In this document: in pieces, positions 1 through 7,996 of the stretch
Numbering within the stretch: the first letter of the stretch is position 1
How the letters are laid out: each line of letters starts with the position of its first letter
Assembly (NCBI RefSeq): GCF_020009625.1
Contig: NZ_JAIHLP010000002.1
Coordinates: forward strand, 2,108,001 to 2,172,000
DNA: 64,000 bases
Origin: Leifsonia poae
GTDB lineage: Bacteria; Actinomycetota; Actinomycetes; Actinomycetales; Microbacteriaceae
Direction of reading: 5' to 3'
Made by a program: the position numbers and the translations under genes
Notes under the pieces: model-generated
The model's input: only the letters and a program-made list of their open reading frames with translations
Told to the model about the DNA's origin: nothing
The model's database searches: none

Positions 1-417
1 ACAGCGACACCGCCCAGCCGGTCGGCGACCCCGCTGGCGAAGAAGCTCGGCGCGAAACCGGGGATGACGGTGCAGTTGCTGCACGCGGATGCCGGCTGGC
101 GCATCCCACCGGACGGCCTGCCCGACGACCTCACCTGGCTTCCGGACGGCGACGACTCCCCGGCCGACCTCATCGTGGCGTTCTTCCGCGCGACCGCCGA
201 CCTGCTCGCCGAACTCGACGCGCTCGGTCCGCGCATCCACCCCGCCGGGATGCTCTGGCTCGCCTGGCCGCGCAAGGCGGCCGGTCGCCTCAGCGACCTC
301 TCCGACTCGGTGGTGCGCGCCGCCGGTCTCGATCGTGGTCTCGTCGACGTGAAGGTCGCCGCCCTCGACCAGGACTGGTCCTCCCTCAAATTCGTCTGGC
401 GCCTCACCTCCCGCTGA
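1..417 (+). CDS. DUF3052 family protein, 5' end outside window
   Basis: The reading frame is open from the first base of the window, so the start lies upstream. The first visible residues include SATPLAKKLGAKPGM, which matches the conserved opening of DUF3052 proteins (GTPLxKKLGIKxG), so the ATG at 64 is internal. The C-terminal half has the family pattern of an acidic stretch, a WLAWPRKA segment near the middle, then a hydrophobic VDVKVAALDxDWSSLKFVWR end. DUF3052 proteins are small (about 130-150 residues) and have no established function, so this copy is probably nearly complete. It converges on the TrmH-like gene at 527-1225, with a strong hairpin between them. Confidence 0.75.
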   Translation, partial: TATPPSRSATPLAKKLGAKPGMTVQLLHADAGWRIPPDGLPDDLTWLPDGDDSPADLIVAFFRATADLLAELDALGPRIHPAGMLWLAWPRKAAGRLSDLSDSVVRAAGLDRGLVDVKVAALDQDWSSLKFVWRLTSR

Positions 418-471
418 GCCGCCCTAACCCCTCCCCGCCGTGCCCTGCCCTGCCGTGCCCTTCCCCAGCAG

Positions 472-500
472 CCGAGTCCACGAATTGTTCGCGGACTCGG
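472..500. terminator. Bidirectional hairpin between convergent genes
   Basis: Two 13-base arms (CCGAGTCCACGAA and TTCGCGGACTCGG) pair with one mismatch around a 3-base loop. The structure lies between the stop of the DUF3052 gene (417) and the stop of the minus-strand methyltransferase (527), where a shared terminator is expected. There is no clear T-run on either side, so intrinsic termination is inferred from position and stem strength. Confidence 0.55.
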
Positions 501-526
501 CGGGGCGGGAGCGTCAGCGCGGCAGG

Positions 527-1225
527 TCAGGCGAAGGGAACATGCTGGAGGATCCAGGCGTGCATCGCCACGGCCGCAGCCGCGGACGCGTTGATCGAAC
601 GGGTGGAACCGAACTGCGAGATCTCGACCACCGCGTCCGCCGCCGCCAGCGCCTCCTCCGACAGCCCCGGGCCCTCCTGCCCGAACAGCAGCACGCAATC
701 GCGCGGAAAGGTGAACGTCTCGATGATGACCGAACCGGGAACATTGTCGATCGCGATGATCGGCAGCCGCGCGTCCCGGGCCCAGGCGACGAACGCGGCG
801 ACGTCCTCGTGGTGGTCGACGTGCTGGTAGCGGTCGGTGACCATCGCACCGCGCTTGTTCCAGCGACGGCGGCCGATGATGTGCACCGTGTCGGCGGCGA
901 ACGCGTTCGCGCTGCGCACGATCGAGCCGATGTTCATATCGTGCTGCCAGTTCTCGATGGCGACATGGAACGGATGCCGCCTCTCATCGAGGTCGGCGAC
1001 GATGGCCTCCATGCGCCAGTACCGGTAGCGGTCGATCACATTGCGGGTGTCGCCGTGTCGCAGGAGGTCCGGGTCGAAGTGCCCCTCCTCGGGCCACGCA
1101 CCCAGCCACGGTCCGACCCCATTGGTGCTGAGCTCGGGTGTCGCCGCCGCGGCACCGGATGCGGGCTCGCCCGACCCGAGCGGGCTCGACTCGGCCTCGG
1201 CCGGCCTCTCGGGGGTGCTGTCCAT
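527..1225 (-). CDS. TrmH/SpoU-family RNA 2'-O-methyltransferase
   Basis: The 232-residue protein carries the three motifs of the SPOUT/TrmH class of SAM-dependent RNA ribose methyltransferases. Motif 1 is NIGSIVRSANAF (98-109, with the conserved Asn and Arg), motif 2 is LLFGQEGPGLS (179-189) and motif 3 is SQFGSTRSINASAAAA (203-218). It probably methylates a tRNA or rRNA in the cytoplasm, but the target cannot be read from sequence. The first 35 residues are low-complexity and acidic. I chose the ATG at 1225 because longer in-frame extensions run into the divergent lysozyme gene and lose coding character. Confidence 0.85.
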   Translation of the reverse strand: MDSTPERPAEAESSPLGSGEPASGAAAATPELSTNGVGPWLGAWPEEGHFDPDLLRHGDTRNVIDRYRYWRMEAIVADLDERRHPFHVAIENWQHDMNIGSIVRSANAFAADTVHIIGRRRWNKRGAMVTDRYQHVDHHEDVAAFVAWARDARLPIIAIDNVPGSVIIETFTFPRDCVLLFGQEGPGLSEEALAAADAVVEISQFGSTRSINASAAAAVAMHAWILQHVPFA

Positions 1226-1289
1226 CCGTTCAGCGTAACCGGAGGCGAAGTCACAGGATGCGCGCCGCCGCGTGTGACAGATTGATCCG

Positions 1290-2081
1290 GTGACAGCCCA
1301 GAAGACCGAGAGGACCCGCCGACGGCGAACCCGCTGGTGGCTCGCCGGAGGCGCCGTCGGCACAGCCGTTCTCGCGGCCGGCGTGTGCGCCGTGCTCATC
1401 GCCACAGGCATCCTCTGGCCCAATCGGATCTTCGCGAGCACGTACCCGGTGCGCGGTGCCGACGTCTCCACGTACCAAGGGGCGATCGATTGGCCCGTCC
1501 TCGCGAAGCAAGACCTCGACTTCGCGATCCTCAAAGCAACTGAGGGGTCGACCGACAAGGATTCCCGCTTCGACCAGAACTGGGCCGAAGCACGGAAGAC
1601 GCCCCTGATCGTCGGCGCCTACCATTTCTTCAGTTTCGACAGCTCGGGCGCCGCGCAGGCAAGGAACATCATCCGCACGGTCCCGGCGGAGGCGGGCACC
1701 CTTCCGGTGACGGTCGACCTCGAGTTCTACGGCGCGTATCTCGCGAAGCCTCCGAGCGTGGAGCGGGTTCGCAGCATCCTCGACCCGCTGCTCACGGCGC
1801 TGCGAACGCACTACGGTGTGCCCGCGATCATCTACGCCACGCCGGACGTCTACGACCGGTACCTCCGCGGGAGCTACACGGACAACCCGCTCTGGATCCG
1901 GTCCGTCGCCCTCCCGCCCGAACTGCCGGACGGGCGCGACTGGACGTTCTGGCAGTACTCGGACCGGGAACGCCTCGCCGGGTACGCCGGAGAGGACGGC
2001 GACGAGCCCTACCTCGACATGAACGTCTTCTCGGGATCCATGGAGGCGCTCGAAACGCTGCGGCAATCGGGCACACAATAG
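1290..2081 (+). CDS. Membrane-anchored GH25 lysozyme (muramidase)
   Basis: A short basic N-terminus (RRRRTRW) is followed by one membrane segment (about 17-40), then a glycoside hydrolase family 25 domain facing the wall. Family landmarks are GADVSTYQG with Asp58 in the opening strand, an AYHFF strand (110-114), VDLEF with the catalytic Asp143/Glu145 pair, and the closing FWQYS (220-224). GH25 enzymes cleave the MurNAc-GlcNAc bond of peptidoglycan. With no separate binding repeats and a membrane anchor, this one looks like a housekeeping wall-remodelling enzyme rather than a phage endolysin. It starts at GTG 1290 and is followed by the HAD gene 25 bp downstream, so the two may be co-transcribed. 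Confidence 0.88.
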   Translation: MTAQKTERTRRRRTRWWLAGGAVGTAVLAAGVCAVLIATGILWPNRIFASTYPVRGADVSTYQGAIDWPVLAKQDLDFAILKATEGSTDKDSRFDQNWAEARKTPLIVGAYHFFSFDSSGAAQARNIIRTVPAEAGTLPVTVDLEFYGAYLAKPPSVERVRSILDPLLTALRTHYGVPAIIYATPDVYDRYLRGSYTDNPLWIRSVALPPELPDGRDWTFWQYSDRERLAGYAGEDGDEPYLDMNVFSGSMEALETLRQSGTQ

Positions 2082-2106
2082 GCTGTACCCGTCGAAAGGG
2101 GTTTGC

Positions 2107-2904
2107 GTGGCGCGACGCGACGAGATCGAATGCTGGCTCACAGACATGGACGGAGTGCTCGTCCATGAGAACCACGCCCTGCCGGGGGCGGCCGACCTGA
2201 TCCAACAGTGGCGGGACCAGGGCACACCGTTCCTGGTGCTCACCAACAACTCGATCTTCACCCCGCGCGACCTCGCCGCCCGGCTCCGCGCATCCGGTCT
2301 GGATGTGCCGGAGGAGTCGATCTGGACCTCCGCCCTGGCCACTGCCGACTTCCTCAAGTCGCAGATGCCCGGCGGCAGCGCCTTCGTGATCGGCGAAGCC
2401 GGCATCACCACCGCGCTGCACGAGGCGGGCTTCATCATGACCGACACCGACCCCGACTATGTGGTCGTCGGCGAGACCCGCAGCTACTCGTTCGACGCGA
2501 TCACAAAGGCCGTTCGCCTGATCGGCAAGGGGGCGCGGTTCATCGCCACAAACCCCGATGCGACCGGCCCGAGCGCCGAAGGCCCCCTCCCGGCCACCGG
2601 TGCCATCACCGCGATGATCACCAAGGCCACCGGCATGGAGCCGTACGTCGTCGGCAAGCCGAACCCCATGATGTTCCGCTCGGCGATGAACCGCATCGGC
2701 GCCCACTCCGAGAACACCGCGATGGTGGGCGACCGCATGGACACCGACATCGTGGCCGGCATCGAGGCGGGGCTGCACACGATCCTCGTCCTCACCGGCA
2801 TCAGCGACAAGAGCGAGATCGAACGCTTCCCGTTCCGGCCCGACGAGATCGTCGACGGCGTCGCCGACCTGGTCACCCGCGAGCCCGTCGAGTCAGACCT
2901 CTAA
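2107..2904 (+). CDS. HAD-IIA family phosphatase, NagD-like
   Basis: A 265-residue cytoplasmic HAD hydrolase. Motif I is TDMDGV (Asp13 nucleophile, Asp15 acid/base), motif II is LTNNS (45-49), the motif III lysine is in VGKPNP (Lys184), and motif IV is GDRMDTD (208-214). The cap between motifs II and III is of the C2A type, which places it with NagD/p-nitrophenyl phosphatase-like enzymes acting on small phosphate esters such as nucleotides or sugar phosphates. The exact substrate is not predictable. Start is GTG 2107, preceded by a purine-rich GAAAGGGG site. Confidence 0.87.
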   Translation: MARRDEIECWLTDMDGVLVHENHALPGAADLIQQWRDQGTPFLVLTNNSIFTPRDLAARLRASGLDVPEESIWTSALATADFLKSQMPGGSAFVIGEAGITTALHEAGFIMTDTDPDYVVVGETRSYSFDAITKAVRLIGKGARFIATNPDATGPSAEGPLPATGAITAMITKATGMEPYVVGKPNPMMFRSAMNRIGAHSENTAMVGDRMDTDIVAGIEAGLHTILVLTGISDKSEIERFPFRPDEIVDGVADLVTREPVESDL

Positions 2905-2910
2905 CCCCCC

Positions 2911-2950
2911 CCCTCCACCCCACCACCCCGGAGGGGGTGAGGGTGTGGTT
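2911..2950. terminator. GC-rich inverted repeat between convergent genes
   Basis: A C-rich arm (CCACCCCACCACCCC) faces a G-rich arm (GGGGTGAGGGTGTGG) across a short GGAG loop. Pairing is good but imperfect. The element fills the 44-bp gap between the HAD stop and the stop of the minus-strand regulator, so a shared terminator is the simplest reading. Confidence 0.45.
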
Positions 2951-4037
2951 AGAGCGAACAACGCCAGAGTAGGAGGGCGAGTTGCGCCCGCTGGCGGCCG
3001 GCCGGCGACGCCAGGTCGATGTCGAGCTGCGTTCCGATGCGCCCGATGCGGCTCTGCAGACTGCTGTGATGGAAGTTCGTCGCGCGAGCGGCCTCCCTCA
3101 ACGAACCCGAGTGCAGATAGGCGTCCAACAGTTCGAGCGCCAATTCGCCACCGGTCTCAGCTGCGATGCGGGCGATCGCAGACACGTCGTCGTCGGCGGC
3201 GATCGTGCCCGCGTCGATCCCGCCGAGGAGACGGAGCACCCCGACGGAACGGGCGTCCAGAGCGCGCGGCCAGGCTATTCCAGCCCCGGCGAACCGCAGC
3301 GTCTCGCGAGCGGCCGACCACGACCGGGGCGCGTCCAGAGTCTCCACGACAGGCCCTGCTCCAAGCCGGGCGGGAACGTCGATCGCCTCCAGGTCGGCCG
3401 GATGCGCACCGACCACGACGACCAGGGCGAGCCGGCGGGAGAGTTGCGCTGCGAACAGGCGGCGGGACCAGACCGCGCGCAGGTCGCGGACGACGGCCTC
3501 GACAGGGGTGCCATCATCCGGTTCGAGCGCGATGAGCTGAACGGTGCTCGACGGCTGAAGGCCGATCAGCTGGGCGGCGCGAGAACGTTCGGCCTCGGTG
3601 GCGCGATCGCTGATGAGGATCTGGGCGAGAGCGGGATCCGCGAAACCATTGGTCGCCTCGAGATCGGTGGCGGACCGCCTACGAAGAACGCTGGCGACCG
3701 TCAGGGCGAATCGTTCGATGATGAACTCGTCGAGATCGCGGGCCGCGCTCTCCCGTTCGAGCCACACCCGCCCCTCTTCCTCCCCGTCGAGGATCCGGAC
3801 ACCGCTGGTCTGCCCCCGAGGGCCGTGCAGGGGTTCGCCGTCGCGTGAGCAACGGACGAGCATCCCTCGGCCGCTCAGCTCGACCCCGGCGGTGCAGTCG
3901 GCGATGACGGCGGTAGCCCGCACGACGGCCTCGAGATCGGGGCTGTTCGTGCTCAGCTGGTCGAAGTAGGAGACAACACGAAGGGCGCGCTCACCAGCCG
4001 CGTCAACATTGACCAGCTTCAGCATCAGCCCTTGCAT
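2949..4037 (-). CDS. PucR/CdaR-like transcriptional regulator
   Basis: The 362-residue protein ends in a helix-turn-helix of the PucR C-terminal type (about 295-362): SLREAARATNFHHSSLQSRIGR, where an ALA-rich helix and the N-x-H-H-S-S-L-x-x-R recognition helix replace the usual N-x-H-x-x-T-L-x-Y-R. The N-terminal 150 residues resemble a GAF-like sensory region. It is transcribed away from the esterase/sugar-ABC/polyol-dehydrogenase operon, and the gap between them carries inverted repeats, so it is the likely regulator of that operon. ATG 4037 was chosen, with ATG 4025 an alternative. Whether it activates or represses cannot be seen. Confidence 0.72.
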   Translation of the reverse strand: MQGLMLKLVNVDAAGERALRVVSYFDQLSTNSPDLEAVVRATAVIADCTAGVELSGRGMLVRCSRDGEPLHGPRGQTSGVRILDGEEEGRVWLERESAARDLDEFIIERFALTVASVLRRRSATDLEATNGFADPALAQILISDRATEAERSRAAQLIGLQPSSTVQLIALEPDDGTPVEAVVRDLRAVWSRRLFAAQLSRRLALVVVVGAHPADLEAIDVPARLGAGPVVETLDAPRSWSAARETLRFAGAGIAWPRALDARSVGVLRLLGGIDAGTIAADDDVSAIARIAAETGGELALELLDAYLHSGSLREAARATNFHHSSLQSRIGRIGTQLDIDLASPAGRQRAQLALLLWRCSL

Positions 4038-4060
4038 GCGGCAATGGTACGACCCCGTCG

Positions 4061-4115
4061 CGCCATTCGGCGCGCCAAATGGCGCGAAATCGGCTCGAAC
4101 CCGCGCCGAATGGCG
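4061..4115. promoter_or_regulatory. Inverted repeats in divergent regulator/esterase promoter
   Basis: A 16-bp perfect palindrome (CGCGCCAAATGGCGCG, 4071-4086) lies inside a larger perfect inverted repeat of 14-base arms (CGCCATTCGGCGCG at 4061-4074, and its complement at 4102-4115). The block sits 24 bp upstream of the regulator start and about 40 bp upstream of the first esterase start, the expected place for an operator controlling both directions. A related palindrome recurs at 5090-5105. Confidence 0.6.
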
Positions 4116-4151
4116 AGCCGTTGGCGCACACGTTCGCGAAACGATGTGCTG

Positions 4152-5090
4152 GTGACCCTTTCGGTACCGCTTCGCCTCGACCCCGAGCTCGCCGCGATCA
4201 GCGTCATGATCCCGGAATTCGATCTGCTGGATGACCTGCCCGAGGCACGACGGATCGAGGACGAACTCGCGGCGCAGGGCCGCAATCCGCTTGACGGCAT
4301 CGTCATCGACGACATCCGCATCCAGCGACGCGACGGAGCCCGACTGCGCGTGCGGACCTATCGACCGCCCTCTTCCCGGGCGCTCCCCGCGATCCTCTAC
4401 ATCCACGGGGGTGCCTTCATGCTCGGCAGCGTCGCCACCGAAGACGAACGCTGCGAGTTCTACGCACGCGACGCCAACTGCGTGGTGATCGCACTGGACT
4501 ACCGCCTCGCACCCGAGCACCCCTTCCCCGCCGCGTTCGATGACTGCGCCGATGTGCTCGACTGGATCTACCGCGAAGCCGGCTCGCTCGGAATCGACCC
4601 CCGGCGGATCGCGATCGGCGGCAACAGCGCCGGCGGAGCGCTCGCCGCGTCGACAGCACTCGCCGCTCGCGCCATCGACCGCCCTCCGCTCGTGCACCAA
4701 TTGCTGGTCAATCCGGTGTTGGACTGCCGAAGCCGCACACCCTCGATCGCCCGATTCACCGAGACCCCGGTGTGGACCGGCGCGCACAATGTGCTGATGT
4801 GGGAGCGGTATCTCGGAGCCGCCGCCGGCAGCGCGGACCACCGCGCGTCGCCGTCGCTCGCCGACGACCTCGCCGGATTGCCGAGCGCTTCCTTCTGGAT
4901 CGCCGAGTTCGACCCGCTCCGCGACGAGGACTACGACTACGCGCTGCGCCTGATGGCGGCCGGCGTTCAAGTCGACCTGACGCAGTACGCCGGCACCATC
5001 CACGGCTTCGACGGCTACCGCATGACCGGGGTGGGCCGTCGGGCGATGCGCGACCAGATCCGCGTGCTCCGCCGGGTCTTCCAGGGGTAG
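4152..5090 (+). CDS. HSL-family alpha/beta hydrolase (esterase), GNSAG variant
   Basis: A 312-residue hormone-sensitive-lipase-type esterase. The oxyanion-hole motif is HGG (85-87) and the nucleophile elbow is GGNSAGG with Ser159. The acid is Asp254 in EFDPLRDE and the base is His284 in IHGFDGY. The family's usual elbow is GDSAG, and here Asp is replaced by Asn, which may alter substrate range. It should hydrolyse short acyl esters or acetylated sugars in the cytoplasm, as no signal peptide is seen. The frame is open back to ATG 4032, but that stretch overlaps the regulator start and its inverted repeats and lacks family similarity, so GTG 4152 (or 4146) is preferred. First gene of a probable operon through 10528. 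Confidence 0.82.
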   Translation: MTLSVPLRLDPELAAISVMIPEFDLLDDLPEARRIEDELAAQGRNPLDGIVIDDIRIQRRDGARLRVRTYRPPSSRALPAILYIHGGAFMLGSVATEDERCEFYARDANCVVIALDYRLAPEHPFPAAFDDCADVLDWIYREAGSLGIDPRRIAIGGNSAGGALAASTALAARAIDRPPLVHQLLVNPVLDCRSRTPSIARFTETPVWTGAHNVLMWERYLGAAAGSADHRASPSLADDLAGLPSASFWIAEFDPLRDEDYDYALRLMAAGVQVDLTQYAGTIHGFDGYRMTGVGRRAMRDQIRVLRRVFQG

Positions 5091-5105
5091 GCGCCAAACG
5101 GCGCC
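5090..5105. promoter_or_regulatory. Palindrome between the two esterase genes
   Basis: GGCGCCAAACGGCGCC overlaps the last base of the first esterase stop codon and has 6-base arms around AAAC. It closely matches the core palindrome at 4071-4086 (GCGCCAAATGGCGC), and a CGAATGGC element follows about 20 bp later, as it does at the first site. It is probably a second binding site for the adjacent regulator, giving an internal promoter for the second esterase and importer. Confidence 0.5.
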
Positions 5106-5214
5106 GAGCGGGCCGGAACACCCGACGAATGGCTGGTGCCCGCCGCCCGCCGTGCTTCTACCGTCGAAGAAGAGAAAGAAGCCGCACCGACGGTGACTCG
5201 AAGAGGAGTTGAAC

Positions 5215-6165
5215 GTGCAGAACGCGCAGACAGACAACGGCACGGTCAAACCCGTCATGGATCCCGCCGTGCGGCTTTTCGTCGAGTCGGCGCGAGGCTC
5301 GCTCTTTCCCCCTCTCGCCGACCTCCCCGCTGGACGCCTGCGTGCCACGATCAACGCCGCCCTGCTGAGCCACGACATCGTGGGATACGTTCCCGAGCCC
5401 GTCTTCCGCGTCGAACGCGCCACATACACGGACGTTCCGGTGCGTGTCTACTTCCCATCCACCCCTCCGCAGAGCGTGGTCGTCTACTTCCACGGCGGCG
5501 GATTCGTGGCGGGCAGTCTCGACACCCACGACAAGACCACCCGCCGTGTCGCCAATGGGGCCGGTGCCGTCGTCGTCAGCGTCGACTACCGCCTCTCGCC
5601 GGAGTATCCGTTCCCGTTCCCGTTCGAGGATGCCCGCACCGCGACGAGGGAGGCCGCGCGACGTTATCCGCACCTGCCGCTCATCGTCATGGGGGACAGC
5701 GCCGGCGGCGCCCTCGCCGCATGCGTCGCCCAGTGGGCCCGCGACACCGGCCTGGTCGAGCTCGCGGGCCAGGTTCTGGCATACCCGGTCATCGACTTCG
5801 ATCTCGGGACCCGGTCGATGCTCGACTACGGCACCGACTACCTTCTCACCCGTGACGACCTCGCCCTGTATCGACACCACTACCTCGACGGCACGGAGGG
5901 TGCACGCTACGCCCTCCCCGGCTCCCTGACCGATCTCAGCGGTCTCGCACCGGCCGCCGTCACCGTCGCCGGGTTCGATCCTCTCCACGACGAGGGCGTG
6001 CGGTACGCACGACGACTCTCCGATGCGGGCGTCCCCGTCGAACTCATCGAGAACGACGACCTCATCCACGGCTGGCTCGAGGTCGCCGACACGTTTCCCG
6101 CAGCCGCCGCCGCTCGCGATCGGCTCGTAGTGGCCGTACGTCGCCTCTCCACCGTCTTCCGTTGA
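5215..6165 (+). CDS. HSL-family alpha/beta hydrolase (esterase)
   Basis: A second HSL-type esterase (316 residues) with textbook motifs: HGGG (93-96), GDSAGGA with Ser162, Asp255 in GFDPLHDEG and His285 in LIHGWLE. It is homologous to the preceding esterase but divergent, so this is not a recent tandem duplication. GAGGAG at 5203-5208 lies 6 bases before GTG 5215, which fixes the start. A TTG six bases upstream is open but overlaps that site. It lies 124 bp after the first esterase and 60 bp before the sugar-binding lipoprotein gene. The pairing with an importer and a polyol dehydrogenase suggests release of a sugar or polyol from an ester, which is inference. Confidence 0.85.
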   Translation: MQNAQTDNGTVKPVMDPAVRLFVESARGSLFPPLADLPAGRLRATINAALLSHDIVGYVPEPVFRVERATYTDVPVRVYFPSTPPQSVVVYFHGGGFVAGSLDTHDKTTRRVANGAGAVVVSVDYRLSPEYPFPFPFEDARTATREAARRYPHLPLIVMGDSAGGALAACVAQWARDTGLVELAGQVLAYPVIDFDLGTRSMLDYGTDYLLTRDDLALYRHHYLDGTEGARYALPGSLTDLSGLAPAAVTVAGFDPLHDEGVRYARRLSDAGVPVELIENDDLIHGWLEVADTFPAAAAARDRLVVAVRRLSTVFR

Positions 6166-6224
6166 CCGAACACCCGCTCGAACCACACCTGAATCACACC
6201 CGAATCACACCAAGGAGAATCACA

Positions 6225-7226
6225 GTGTCACAGCGCACCTCTCACCCCGTCCGCACTGTCGCGGCCGCGGTCATGGCGTCGGCAGCCCTCATCGCCCTCG
6301 CCGGCTGCAACGCCATCACCAACGGCTCCACAGCCGACACCCCCAGCACCGGCGGTGCCCTCCGATCCATCCTGTTCGTGAACCCACTGCCCAACTACTC
6401 GCAGTGGAAGCTCATCGGCACGTGCATGGGCGAAGAGGCGCAGAAGAAGGGCGTGAAGTTCTCGCAGGTCGGCCCCTCCGGTAGCAGTGTCGACGCGAAC
6501 TACATGGTCTCCCGCTATCAGCAGGGCATCGCGAACGGTGAGGGAGCGATCGCCACGTTCCCGCTGTCCGCCGAGCAGTTCTCGCCCCTGATCGACCAGG
6601 CCAAGAAGAAGGGGATCCTCACGGCGACCCTGTTCGGCGGCGGCTCCACCTCGGATCAGGATGTGGAAGTCGGCACCGACTACGCGACCTCGGCGACACA
6701 GGCGGTGGACTTCATCTCCAAGAATGCCGGAAGCGAGCAGGTCAAAGTCGGACTGATCGTGGGCGCCGCGACGCCCCCGCCGAAAGTCTGGTCCGATGCC
6801 TTCATCGCGGCCGCGGACAAGACCGACAATGTGAAGGTCGTCGACACCGGCATCGACAACGGCGACCCGACGAAAGACGTCGACCTGGCCGTGAACATGC
6901 TGACGGCCCACCCGGAGATCACCATGTTCGCCACGAACGAGGGCGCCGCCTCGGCCGGCATCAGTGCCGCCATCAAACAGAAGGGTCTCGTCGGCAAGGT
7001 GCACTTCGTCGGCAACGGTGCCGACGAGAGCGGGGTCCAGGCGCTGAAAGACGGCACCGCCGCATCTGTGCTCATGCAGGATCTCTGCGGTGCGGGCGAG
7101 GCGACAACCGATGCGCTCATCGCTCTGCACGAGGGCAAGAAGGTCGAACCCACGATCGGTGTCGACATCGTCTACGCGACGAAAGACACCTACAAGAAGT
7201 ACCTCGACGGCGGGCGCTACCTGTGA
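6225..7226 (+). CDS. Sugar ABC transporter substrate-binding lipoprotein
   Basis: A 333-residue lipoprotein. The signal segment ends in IALAGC with lipidated Cys28. The mature part is a type I periplasmic-binding fold of the ribose/fructose class, with two Rossmann-like lobes and typical strands such as KVGLIVGA and VHFVGNGADESGVQALKDG near the C-terminus. AAGGAG (6212-6217) precedes GTG 6225 at good spacing. The stop overlaps the ATPase start by 4 bp. It captures a sugar or polyol outside the membrane for the ATPase and permease that follow. Confidence 0.87.
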   Translation: MSQRTSHPVRTVAAAVMASAALIALAGCNAITNGSTADTPSTGGALRSILFVNPLPNYSQWKLIGTCMGEEAQKKGVKFSQVGPSGSSVDANYMVSRYQQGIANGEGAIATFPLSAEQFSPLIDQAKKKGILTATLFGGGSTSDQDVEVGTDYATSATQAVDFISKNAGSEQVKVGLIVGAATPPPKVWSDAFIAAADKTDNVKVVDTGIDNGDPTKDVDLAVNMLTAHPEITMFATNEGAASAGISAAIKQKGLVGKVHFVGNGADESGVQALKDGTAASVLMQDLCGAGEATTDALIALHEGKKVEPTIGVDIVYATKDTYKKYLDGGRYL

Positions 7227-7996
7227 GCGACACCACCGTGCCGGCATTGGAGCTGCGATCCGCCTCGAAGTCATTCGGGCGGGTCGCGGCCCTCCGCAAC
7301 GCCAGCCTCTCTGCCTACCGCGGCCAGGTTCTCGGGATCGTCGGCGACAACGGCGCCGGAAAGTCGACGATGCTCAAGACCCTGAGCGGCATCCACTCGC
7401 CCGACTCCGGCTCCCTGCTGATCGACGGTCGCGACGTGGTCTTCAACAACCCCAAGGATGCCCGCGATGCCGGTATCGCGACCGTGCAGCAAGATCTGGC
7501 CCTGGTCGAAGTGCTCGACGTCGCGACGAACATGGCGCTCGGGAGCCTGCCGCGCAGAGGTCTGTTCGTCGATCGCGCGACGATGAACCAACAGGCGCGC
7601 CAGGTGCTCACCGACATCAAGGCGACCGTCGGGTCGGTGACGATGCCGGTGGGACTGCTCTCCGGCGGGCAGCGGCAGATCATCGCCATCGCACGAGCCG
7701 TGCGCCTCAACGCCGACATCGTGCTCCTCGACGAACCGACCGCCGCGCTCGGCGTGCGCGAGACCGCGCACGTGGGCGAGATCATCGACGAGCTCAAACG
7801 GCAGAACAAGGCGGTCGTGTGCATCAGTCACGACATGGAGTTCGTGTTCGAGCACAGCGACACCATCGCCGTGATGCGGCTCGGCCGGGTGGTGGCGATC
7901 CGTCCCGCCTCCGGTACGCCCCGCGAAGAGATCATCGGGCTCATCACCGGCGCCATCGCCGGAAACGCCCCCTACGACAGCGAGGGAACAGCATGA
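7223..7996 (+). CDS. Sugar ABC transporter ATP-binding protein, single domain
   Basis: A 257-residue ABC ATPase. Walker A is GDNGAGKST (41-49), the signature is LSGGQ (146-150), Walker B is IVLLDE (166-171), and the switch His203 is in ISHDMEF. The SHD-region and PTAALGVRE stretch resemble the RbsA/FrcA class. Ribose-type ATPases usually have two fused ABC domains, and this has one, as in FrcA-type importers, so it should act as a homodimer. It overlaps the genes on both sides by 4 bp (GTGA and ATGA), implying translational coupling. Confidence 0.88.
   Translation: MSDTTVPALELRSASKSFGRVAALRNASLSAYRGQVLGIVGDNGAGKSTMLKTLSGIHSPDSGSLLIDGRDVVFNNPKDARDAGIATVQQDLALVEVLDVATNMALGSLPRRGLFVDRATMNQQARQVLTDIKATVGSVTMPVGLLSGGQRQIIAIARAVRLNADIVLLDEPTAALGVRETAHVGEIIDELKRQNKAVVCISHDMEFVFEHSDTIAVMRLGRVVAIRPASGTPREEIIGLITGAIAGNAPYDSEGTA

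Noticed and set aside
4032..4151. ATG 4032 as start of the first esterase
   Set aside because: It would overlap the divergent regulator's start and its inverted repeats, and the extra residues are Arg-rich without family similarity. GTG 4152 or 4146 fits.
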